64,000 nucleotides of DNA from Eretmocerus hayati (taxonomy: Eukaryota > Arthropoda > Insecta > Hymenoptera > Aphelinidae), in assembly GCA_029851415.1 (NCBI GenBank), contig CM056744.1:99233338-99297337 (forward strand), written 5' to 3'. Shown here piece by piece: positions 1 through 12,100 of the stretch. Below the pieces are notes generated by a model. That model saw only the letters and a list, made by a program, of their open reading frames with translations, searched no databases and was not told where the DNA came from. Position numbers and translations under genes: made by a program. Position 1 is the stretch's first letter; the number at the start of each line of letters is the position of its first letter.

Positions 1-150
1 ACCGCACTCAGAGTTGGGCGCGTGGGCCCCACCAGTGAAGCGCATCGCAATGAAGGTGTTAATTTCCCAGAATCTACATATTTATGCGAAAAATTGAGGG
101 TTCGCAAGGTTCTTCGTGCTTATACTCTGGAGTACATGAGGTTTTTTTAC

Positions 151-3100
151 CTCATGACATTGCTGTAGCCTTTAGCTGCGGCGACGTGAAGAGCAGTTGC
201 CCCGGATTTTGGATGTATCGCGTCCTTTCCAGGAGCACCAGATCTCCAGGCTCTTGCATCGCTTAGCATTAACCGTTCCTCTTCGCTTCTTGCCTGATCG
301 CAGTCGATACCTGCATAGCAAAAGCACAGGAAAAGAATTAGTCATCAAGTAACGAGTACATTCTAATCCTGGCCTTTGGTCAAATTTTTGGTTAGTTATT
401 ATTCTGATGGTAGTAGACGATGAGTAAGATTTTTTCTCGATTAGTGAGATCAATGTACGTACTGTCTCAGGCAAGGATACAAATGGTAATGGAGACTGAG
501 ATTACTGAATGAAAGTATCGAGTTCGTGGAAAATTATCTTTTGATTTGATCAAGAACAACGAAACGTAATATTTTTCGAAATGCATCATTAGAAAACTCA
601 TTTTTTTTGCTCATTTTTGACCTGAGCTCGTGGTTGGGGATAGTGTCTCGATTTTTATGATATTTTATTAAGAAATGTACAGAATGATGAAGTCAAAGGT
701 ACTTCATGCTTGGAACTTTGAATGAAGTAGGCGGATTGAAAGTTACGGACGCGAAAATCTTTGAACGAGTGAGTCGCACTTGAACATCGAGCATCATGGG
801 AAGAACTCTGATCTAATATATTGGTAAAATGTTCTACTTTCCAACCAATAGACACAGTGAGAGAGAAAGAATTTGTTCAGATAATTGATTGCTATGTATT
901 CATCGTGTAAGCTCAATCAAACTATAATAGCCGAACGAATCCGGACAGTTACAAATAAAAAATTTCTCTCAATTCAATAGAAAAAAAGTCAACTTGTAGA
1001 CCCTATTTGTAGCATAATTCACGATTCAAACATCCAGCCTTTGCAATAAAAAAAGTCGCAATGCCATAGACAACTATGTAACGTTAGCACGAAAAAAGCC
1101 ATCGAAAGATCGATCGAGAGAGAAAAAAAGAGAGGGAGTAAACCAAAGTTGTATATCTGTCTGTATAAATTGACTCTCGAATAAAATCCACAGCTGCAGC
1201 ATCGATTCTGGCTAATCGTTTGCGACGAAAGGGATCAACAAGTATGTACACTCTGTGTCGCGTATACAGTATAAAATCGCGACGCTCAAAGGCTTGATGT
1301 TGCGACACCATCGATGCAGAGTATATAAAGTGACTCGATTCGATTAGAGTCAAGTTCGACGATTGAGAAAGCTCCTCTCTCTCTCTCTCTCTCTCTTTCT
1401 TCTTTTGACCACTCTGGAGAGTCAATTCATCGCTGGAGAGTAAAAAATACTCGGATTTACTAGGCTTAAATTCTTTGATGATACGCTCAGAAGATAGATT
1501 TTCAAATTCTGAGTGGAAGTGAAGAGATGCACTTGCCTGCCTTGGTAATATGCTCTTGAAGCATTTCTTCCATTTCGTCACTTTCGGCTATGTCGAGAGC
1601 GAGTTCGCCATCATTGTTTACGGCGGCCAAATTGCAACCTTGCTCGATTAGGTATCTGTGAACAAATAAAATTCAGAAGAAATTAGTTGATTGGTTTTGT
1701 TTTGTGTCGAGTGATGATGATAGGTTTTGTAGGAATAGAAATTGTATATCACAAGGTACCTGAGACAGATATCTAAATCTAAACAGGGCATAAGTGATAT
1801 CTTGCTTTCCGAGTACATTCAGCATTGCACTAATCATTGGTATAGATTCAGTGAATGACTCTTGACTCGATGATGATTAGGATGTGTAAGGAAATATTCA
1901 TGATTCTTGAGACACGATGGTTCTGAAATATATCCATAATCTGCTGACAACCATCTCCGGAATTCTTATGGAGTATGTTTCTAAGATTTTAGGGACACAT
2001 TTCCTCATAGGAATCGAAATCAGCAATAGGTGTCCTCTTTCGAGGAGAGTTCAAAAATCGTGTTTTTTTGCCTCTCTCGAAGGACTCACTTTATCGAAAA
2101 AAGTGTAGAGGTATCTTTTGTAGATCTTGAAAAGCTGCACAAAAAACGTTCCCACATTCAAACTCGTAAAACGTACTCCATCAGAGATGTTTTAGGATTG
2201 CTATTCAAGAAGCATGACTTTTTCCAATAAAACATGATTCAGTGGCTCAAAACAATCTTGTTCCATCCAAAATTTTGTCGAGTATTACAGTATTGGCCTT
2301 TAATGATCTATTAGCTCAATAAAGTTAGAAATATTACTCAATTATTCTCTTAAAACACATGAAACCTTTACGATTCGATACCATCAGTCATCACCTTGGA
2401 AAATTTTCAACGGTTCTCACGGTCGAATATTCAAAGCAATGTCATTTTTAGATGTTTCAATGACTTATTCAAATCATTTTTTGATGAGCAGAGATCATTT
2501 TGAGCCACTGAATCATGAATTTTTGAAAAAATCATGCTTCTCGAACAGCAATCCTAAAATATTTTAGATGGATCACGTTTTACAATCTCAAGGGTGAGAA
2601 CCTTTTATCTGCAATTTTTCAAGATGTAAAAAAAAGGCCCCACAAATTTTCCGATCAATGGAGTCCTTTTTGAGATTTCAAAAGAAAAATATTAGAAAAG
2701 ATGCAAGAAACACGTTTTTTGGAACTCATCTCGAAAAAGGCTCAAGTATACCAATTCAATTCTTATGAGAAAATGAGCCCCCAAGAGCCTAGAAACATAT
2801 CCTACAAGAATCGCCTCCTGGCGACGGTCGTTGTATTTCAAGACCACTGCGGGGATCATGCATACAAATTCTACACATAAATGATACCGCAACTCTGACG
2901 AAGTATGATTTCATGTTCCTATTGTTTACACACGTTTGACGATAGCCAGAGGTGTTATTTTTAATATGTATTCAGCAAATATATTTCTGTCACAAGAAGT
3001 TCTACACTTTTTGAGAATTTGTATTATGCAATCATGGTTTCACGGGGGCAGAGATCGTCAAGCCCAATTTTTGAACAGTTTGAACGCTTCATTAAATTTC

Positions 3101-6100
3101 CAACCGATCACTGCCCTGGGCTCGCAATATTTATTCATCAATCATAAAATGAAATCGACTTTTCTTCTTGTTGAATTTTAGATTCAATGATTTAATTTTT
3201 TTTCAAATTTAATATTTTTTCAATATAGATATCATAGGTTTTAAAAAATCATCCAAGTGCATATTAGGTCGTACATAAATAATATGGTAACACATGAAAA
3301 TAAGTTTAGTACATCTTATGTCGCGCCACCGGCGACGAGGAATTGAGAGATGGAAGATTAGGTAGTCGTGAACAACGCAAATGGTCATAGAGAGTACACA
3401 GATTGGCTTGTTGATTTCAAGGTAAACGATGTATTGTTCAATAGTTAACGATTTGGAACGATCCAAGAATTACCGATACAGATCTTTGAAATACAGAATA
3501 AGATTTGGTTTTCAGAAAATAGCTTTGAAAAATTTCAATCATTTACCTAAATTTCATACAGATGATTTTCAATTGCAGGTTTCTATTTAGATGAAGCTTA
3601 AAACTTCAATGTCAAAAGTTTGATCAAATATCGATCCAAGTTGGAATTATTTAGTACTATGAACTTAAAAATTTTCCAATTTTGATTCAAACATGCCTGT
3701 ACAAGATATCAAACAAGCTTTGAGGAGATGTGATTAAGGTATAAGACGAATTGAGAAGATACGAGTAATTAAATCTAACTCAATAAGCTGATTACAAGAT
3801 AGAAGTATGAAAGTTCTGGCAGAAAAAAAAACAAAACAGTCAAAATTAGGAGCCTCCCGCATGTGCTACTTAGGAGTTAAAAATAATTTCGTCGAATTTC
3901 CGGGGCATGCAACCCACAGTAAGAAACTAAAAAAATAAAAGCAGTAGTAATAGTAATAGTGGTTGTAGACGCTCCATCAATTAAGAAATCGTTTTGATTG
4001 TCGTAGTCATTAGAGCAATTAATTATGATTAATAGCACGCGCAACAGTACGACAGAGAGAGAGCATCTTGAGTGGTGATGAAGATGATGATGAGACTGAT
4101 TCATCGTGTCTCACACGCACGATGTTTCAGAACGAAGAAGGTAAGAAAGACTTCTCCGGAACGGTATTAAAAAGAGAAATTTGGCATCATACAACGATTT
4201 ATAATTATTATTACATGTCCGGAAATTCAATCAAGTAGTTAATAATGGTTAACCCTGAACTTGAACTTTTTTTCAAGAATAGACGATGATTCAATCAATC
4301 TCATCTCTTCAACTTGTGAATGATGGTGATGTAACATTGATGCAGATGCAGTTAGAAAAATAATTCAATACTGGTGTAGTGGCAATTGACGACTAATACG
4401 CAAATACATATTTTTCTTGATGGCTTTTTTTCAGACATCTATCAATGAGCTTAATCGGTCAATGAGAGGCAAAATAGTGGTTGTGTCGTGGGAAAATTGA
4501 TTTTCTTGAAAATCTTCGACGGATTAAAATTGACAGGATTGTGAAAATTGTGTGAATTAGATGTTCAATCCATTCAAGTGTTGATAAAAATTGAATCCAA
4601 TAACCTCGCTCCTTAGTAGTTATTTTCCAAAATAATTTGAGTAATTTGATAACTTTTTTTTTTAATAGTTTAATGATTTTCCACAATTCCTTTCAAGATC
4701 CTCAACAAATAATTTTCTAGAATATTCTCAAATGTCTTAATGAACACAAAAATCTACGATAATACCTTTGCCAGAAAAATATTGGTCAACGGATAATCTT
4801 GAAACCAAATGGCAAGTAATTTGATATCTCAAACATCTCCGGAAAAGCTCTCGGACCAAAAAAAAACAGCCCGCGACATTTCCTGCGAGTTTTTCATTTT
4901 CCAGCGACATCAGAGTTCTATATAGCGCCACAGTGGCGCGGAAAATGTATTTTCAGACTCGATTACGAAAACAATACGCGTCGCGCAACCTTCTTCCAAA
5001 ACTACGGATATTATCACTCTCTCACGCGATATATAGAAACAACTACGAAACAAGTGTAGAGTAGGATAGTAAAAAAAAAAAATAATAATAAAAATGAGGT
5101 GTAGATAGGAAGTTGCGGTGAGAAGAGGAAATACTGACTTGGCGATGGATATGAAACCACATGAGGCGGTAGCGTGAAGCGGCGTCCATCCCTCGTTATC
5201 GCCTCGATTTATGTCGGCGCCTTGCTCCACCAGGAACTCTACCATATCCAGGTCGTCGTCGATGCAAGCCTTCAACAGTCAAATCAAAATTTTGTTGTGA
5301 TATAAGTACTAGTTGGGGAAGTGTTATTTCCACACTTTGATATTGAACGTGATACTGCACAGTCCCAAAAAGCTTTGGATCTCTGTTTTTGTCAGAAAAT
5401 CAGTTTTTTTTGCAATTTTTCAATGTTTGAGCGTCTAAAAATTGCCAAAATTAGGTCTTGTGACCTCGGCGCGGGATGTGCCATAAGAGTTCGCTTAGAA
5501 ATTTGTTGGAATTTTGACAGAATAATTTTCCAGATAGCAATCAGAGTTCAAACTGGCTGTATTCTTCTGCATATGTGGTGGTTTGGTAGACTGGGTGTCA
5601 TGTAGGTATGCCAACTTTGGAATCAAGTTTGAACTTTTTGAAACATTGGATTCTTCGTACTCGAAAACTCGCCAAAAATTTGGTGCATCGTGCGTATTAA
5701 TCCTGATTGTCCATTTTAATTCAAGAATGTGAATAGTCGACATGATGATAAAAAAGTTGATGCTCGTGAAAATGTTTCTATTATGCCATCGCGAATGCTT
5801 ATACACTGAAAAAAAATTCTTGGTTCTCCGGCGCATTGATTTGTTGTACGACCAAAAAGTGGTATAGCCAGGAGAGCAATACCAATTTTGTCACTATGAC
5901 AAGCCATCGACATGATTTGGCATCTAGTATTTCTGCGAGAATAAATAACAATAAGCCATATATTTCAAATACTTTGATATTCAATGGAATCACGGTGGTC
6001 ACATTACGATTATTTTACCAGGAAAGCCATCTAATTTTGGCACGTTATCATAGCGGCGAAGGATTATTATAATCCAAAGATTTTTTGAGGTTATTCAACG

Positions 6101-9100
6101 GCAATAACAAATCATGATATTCATGATGCTGTGTTGGCCAGTATTGGCCTCACAGCAATACCACATTATACAATGCAGCCATACTGTTCGAACTGCAATA
6201 TTCTGTTCTCAGTGTAGAGTCAAATCTCCTCTCAAAATCATCTGTTTAATTTCATTGTGTATAGATCTATGTGAGATTTAACAATGAGTGAGTAGCATGA
6301 GACAGGATAGTGAATGAATGATATCTAAAAACTTTTTGAGGGACATAAAGGATAGTTACAGGCCGACCGGGGAAAATCATTTGCGATTTATTTGATAATT
6401 TTTCAACTGAAGTAAATCATTATGGAGTCTCTCACAATTGTCTATTTTAATTCTGACTTGAGGTTGTCATGAAACCCCTTGCGATGCTTATTCGAACTCG
6501 TCACCGTAGTTCAAGCAAGTCAATGTCGGACACCGGCATTGTCGACTTCCGAATCTATTCGATAAATTTTTGAGGTATCACGGGTCGAGAAGATATCGAC
6601 AATTCGTTGATACATAATGAGAAATCGGCAATAGCTTCAATATTTGTAATATCTTAATAATCAATTGGAAAATAAAGAGAGCCGACAATGTTGGTAAGTA
6701 AGGAACAGGGATCTAACATCCCATGCCATAAGGGAAATTACCAATTCTCCTCACAATACGAAAAAATTATGGTAATATGAAATCCTTGAAAATTCAATAC
6801 CAGAGTAGACATTTTTCAGATTTTCATTTGTTCTTTTTTGCTGCCATAAAGAACCATCTGCGATCAAGGCTTGTGAGAATTGATAGAAAAGAGAAGGGAA
6901 TACATTTTTTGAAAATTTCCAAGTTAAAGATCGACTCCTGAATTTTTACAATTCCCTGAATTTGATTTGACACACTTGTTGTGGAAATTCTGTTTGAAAA
7001 AGTAGGATAACTATGCATGCCATTTACGATTCATTTACGAAATCAAGTCAATGATTCTCTTTGATTTGACCACGAATAAATCAATAATTGTTATCAATTT
7101 TGGTCCAAATTTAAGCTACAGAAGATTTTGGTCTACTGAAAAAGAGCGATCAATCAAGATGCGTATGGAAGGAGATTCTTTCTGAATTCAAAATCATATA
7201 CGAAGGAAATGAGTTATCGTTTCAAAGATTAAGAATAAGTGAAAAAAGTTTACGGAAGTGATGAACAAAATTAATAATGAATTTCATTTCAACTAATGCT
7301 CACTTTTTGATTGATAATTTAGTGCATTTAATAGTGCGCTTAGAAAATCTAATCGTTGATTACTGATAATTCTGATCCGTCAGTCAAATGAAACATTTCA
7401 AAATCTCTTATCGACTACATTCAATTCTTTCATTTTGTCTGTCAGCTGCAGTATTTGACATGATTTGAAGCTCTTCTTGCGTGTCACAACATTGTGATAA
7501 GAATTTACTCAGGGACGAAAAATGTGGAATGCGAGAATATGTTGACACTTTCAATCGTAAATAAGGTAAGTGTACCCAACTTGCCTCTGTACCCAACTTG
7601 CCCCCATATGCCGATTTCGGGGATGGGCACTCCTTGGCCCCCCGGCAATTTTTTTCCATGTTTGTTATGTTAAAATATGAGAAAGTAAGTCGTTTGCGTC
7701 GACCCCGAATCATTCCTGCATTCTCCAGAAAATCTAAAGTGATTTTTCTATTTGTCGTGATTGCTTAGCTAAGAAAGCACCGAGGGAATTGCGTACAGTA
7801 AAATCGGTGCCAAATTCTTCGAGTTCGACCAATTTTAACGTACTTTAGCGCATTCGAATCCTTGTTTCAAGACCTTCAAAATCCATTTCTCAGAGTTGCA
7901 AAATTTGAATATGGAGCTGTTTTATGTGCAAAACACGGAGATGATTTGTAAACAAGGATGCCAACATCGGAGTGTACCTAACATGCCCCCATATGTTTAT
8001 CTCGAAAGGGCGTGCAGAACGACTTTTTTTACCACTCAGAACGTGTTTATCACGTCAAAATGGGTCAGATAAAGTTTTTCGAACCAACGAAAAGCTCCAA
8101 TGTGCGTGCACGCTGATCAAAACACTTTATCGCCGATTTCCATAATTTATTTCGGAAGAATTGCGATAGTTCGGCTCCAATTGATCCAAATTGGACATAG
8201 TTTAGTGCATTTTAAAGGTCTTTATAACAAACTTTAAAATGAGCTGAAGCACGTTGAAAATCGTTGGAGTAAACCAAAGTTATTAAGAAAAAGGCTTAAT
8301 GGGGGCAAGTTGGATACACACTTTTGTAAACTCTCAAAAATCACTTTTTGGGATAATTCAAACAGTTTGGCTCCAGTTGGTTCAAATTGAATGCACCTTA
8401 ACTTATTTTGAAGGTCTTAAGACAAGCTTCAAAATGAACTAAGGTACGTTGGAAAATATGGAGATGGGCCAAACTTATCACGAAAATGACTTAATGGGGG
8501 CGAGTTGGGTACACTGATCTTAATATCTTTTGATTCATTGAAGTTCAGAAAATGTAATGTCACGTTTGTCCATAATAATAATTGTTCGTTTGATCGAATG
8601 GTCGAAAGGTGCCCAAGAAAATACATGCAAATTATTCGTGGTTCATCCCCTTTTTCTGGTGCTTCATTCTTTCTTTTTACTCTAGCTTTACTGAACAACG
8701 ATATCAATCATATAGAAAATTAGAAAAAATTCCACAAGAATGTAGGTACTATTAGACAGTCAAATGTTAAGTATAACAACGCTAAAAGAGTTCGATCGTT
8801 TGTGGAGCAAAGATTTTGCTTATCTGCATCCTGCAGAAGCCTCGGATTACGTTCGAGGAAGTAGTATTACCCAACGGGTGAGAGAAAAAGAAAAATAATA
8901 AGCAAACGATGAGCTTTTACACACATTGCTTGCGCCAATTCCAATTTATAAAAAGACACATCATATCACCAACGAATTCATACGAGCAAATTTTAGATTT
9001 TCATGTTAACACAATTTTGGGCTCCAAAAATTTCATGTAAGTACATCTACCTATGCCTTCAAAAAAACGTTTCAAATCACACATTCAAACTTTGAGTATG

Positions 9101-12100
9101 AAAAAATCAATCCATACCAATCCTATAACTACATAATCTTTGAAAAGCTCGATTGCGTTTGTAAGCTCTGCAATGCTGCAGATTCACGCGAAAAAATAAA
9201 GATCGCGTATACACACTCACACACACACGAGAAAGAGAAAGATAGAAAGATATATCTATATAGTACAAGTTAGTTTAAAGCCTATTAATAGGCGGCCAAA
9301 CCGATGCCTGATGTATTTTCCGACGTCTATTTTTGCGAATTCACAATGTATACCCCTCATCAACCTCCTCTCTTCTCTTCCTTCTTCGCCTCCTCTATTC
9401 CCCTTTTCTCTTTTACTTCCTATATATGCATATATTTTTTGATCTTATTGCTCCAGCAGGGCTTCGTACGAAGTTACGTGATTGATTCGGAAAATCGTTC
9501 AACCAACGATTAAAAGAGCAGACCTCGACGAGAAAGTCAACCTCGACATCCAAAACTAATATATATATATATATATCAAAGATTATGTTTGATCTTTTAT
9601 TACAGATGGGATATATTCAGAGATGTTTAAGTATATAGGAAAAGCCGATATATGTGTTGGTTTACAGAGATTTGGTATTGGTAAGGAAATTTTGTACGAC
9701 ATGGTGGTAGAGGAGTGTGTTGCAAGGGTTTGGCGAAGAAGAAGGAAGTGGAACGGAAATATTCGATCGGTAGATTTTGATAACATACACTCGTTGTGGG
9801 AGGTATACATGTTACTTTGATGGTACTTATAGCTTGAAATTGAATGAGGAAATGTAAACTTGTGGTGGAGAAGAGAGATACTCTATGATTCGTCATTCTT
9901 GTGTCGATAATATGATATTTTGATAAGCTTGGATGATTCTGAGAATGGATTTGTTCTTAATAATAATTAGGAGTGGTTCATTGACCTTGATTTCTGATAA
10001 TAGATGTTTGATAAGATGTTGATTTTGGGTATGCCAATGGGAAATTCTGATCCGAGTGAGCTTAAAAAAAGTTGCATCTAATGTTCGGGGTCGTTTGACA
10101 GTTTATGATTTTACTTGCATGAAAATTTCTGATTAATGTCGATTAGAGAGGATGATAATTGTCAAGTTTCAGGAATGCATGGCCCATGAATCAATGAACA
10201 ACTTGAAATGTTCAATGTTGACGAACTTGTAAAAGTGGTGGAAACAAGAAATTTTTTTCCAATCATATTCATTTCATCAATTAATGGAGGTTGAAGACGA
10301 AAAACCCACTACTTTGGAAAGGCAATCATATTGAGCTGAGGAAAAGTTTGTTAAAACTACTGTTTCAATGTTGAATACATTTGAAACTAATTTTTTTTAA
10401 AAAAGCGGAAAAATTACCTTTCACTCATTTTTGTCAGGATTTTTGTGTCATCACAAATTAGTCGTATTCTTTTGAGTAGTATCAAGTACTCGCTCTATAC
10501 TTGTACACGTTGATTACTATTTGAGAGAGCTTAAATTTAGTTGGTGAGAGTCGTTTCAGGTCCTCAAGATCGTCATTATTTTGAATTATCCGATGTTTTA
10601 TAACAGAGTTTGAACTGTTCAACCAAAACATTCTTCCCATGATCATTGCCAGTGTTGAGTATGATTTCAAGCTCATCACTTTTTTCTTCGCGATATTCCT
10701 CCGAATGATAAGATTCATCAATTGATGAATGCATGGGGAATCAACTTGAGGGTTGTCGATTACCATATTTTTCGAATTATTTCAGCGACAAATATATTCT
10801 ACGAAATTTCAACAAACAAAAGAATGTAATGTTTATGTGAGCACTTCGACTCCATACTAGTCCGGGAGCTGGATAGGCTCCCGTATGCACTGAGAGCGCC
10901 GATCATGAACCAAAGGTTTTCTAACGTGACTTTTCTCGTAGAATCCGAATTCTTTGGTATTTTTACGATAGGAGGTGGAGATCACCTTTAAAAACGCAAT
11001 TTTTAACCTCAAAACTGTTTTTTGCGCGGGTAAGGGGACCAATCTTCCAGACTACTTGGATGACATCCGGAACATAGAAGTGTAATTGGAAACACGCCAT
11101 AACATCATATTCAAATATTTTGCACCCGATATACAGGGTGTCGAAGCCCCTTCGGGGTTGTTTGGTGCGATCGATGGTCCGGAAACGGATGAATCGCTAA
11201 ATAATTTAGCTATTGGGTATTTATATAATCAGGTCATTGATGCAAGTTATTCTTCCCACTTCTGGGCCCTACGGACCCAATATACAGGGTGTCGAAGAGT
11301 TGCAATGCCCATCTCGATCGCATTTGAATTACCCCAACTCACGTAATAGAGTATTGGACAGTAAAATTGATAGATCTCAATTCAATTTGATCCTCTGACT
11401 AGACATTCAAAGATCCTTCCCCGATTTGGAGCATGGAAATTCCGTAGAAGTCACTATTTTCCATATCAAAATGTATAGATTTACAATGCGATCCCGTCGA
11501 AAAATTGAAATGTACAATCTGAATGTGGTATACCATCTCTATAGAGATTGCATACCACATTTTCTGTAGTTAATTAATCATCAGGTATCCAGAGTAATGC
11601 ATTGCGTCTGTACTCTGGTAACTCTGAAAACTGTATAGTTTATGAACATTAATGATGTGCCTTCAAACCTGGAGCTCCTCATATCATCTAATCGTGACCG
11701 TTGGGTCGTTAGAACTCACACCGTCTCAAAACATATAAACACATGTGTGAGAACAAATTCGACCCCTGATAGCCGACGATTTTATGGGTAACACGCTATG
11801 TCCAAGGTAAATTGCAGGGTTATTGATTCTGAGTCATTCTGAAGAATGAAAGAATGCTTCGATCTACAATATGTTACAGAAGGTGTGTACATAATGTAAC
11901 CGGGGGGTAGCAAAAAAATCGTAAACTTTATTGGTCCATTCCAAATTTTTTGTAAACCCTCGTGGTTTTTGTAAGGCTCACGCAAAGTATGGCATTTTAG
12001 TGTAACGCTAGTCGTGTAATGATTAATCATCTTCTGCTGTTTAGTTTCGCGTACGCGAGGCTGGACCTCGCGCGCGCGAGAATCTCTATTCGGCAGCGTT

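Noticed and set aside
1..150. Next Mbs ankyrin exon at the left edge
   Set aside because: No frame on the minus strand reads the expected DGWTPLH-type repeat, so I treat it as intron.
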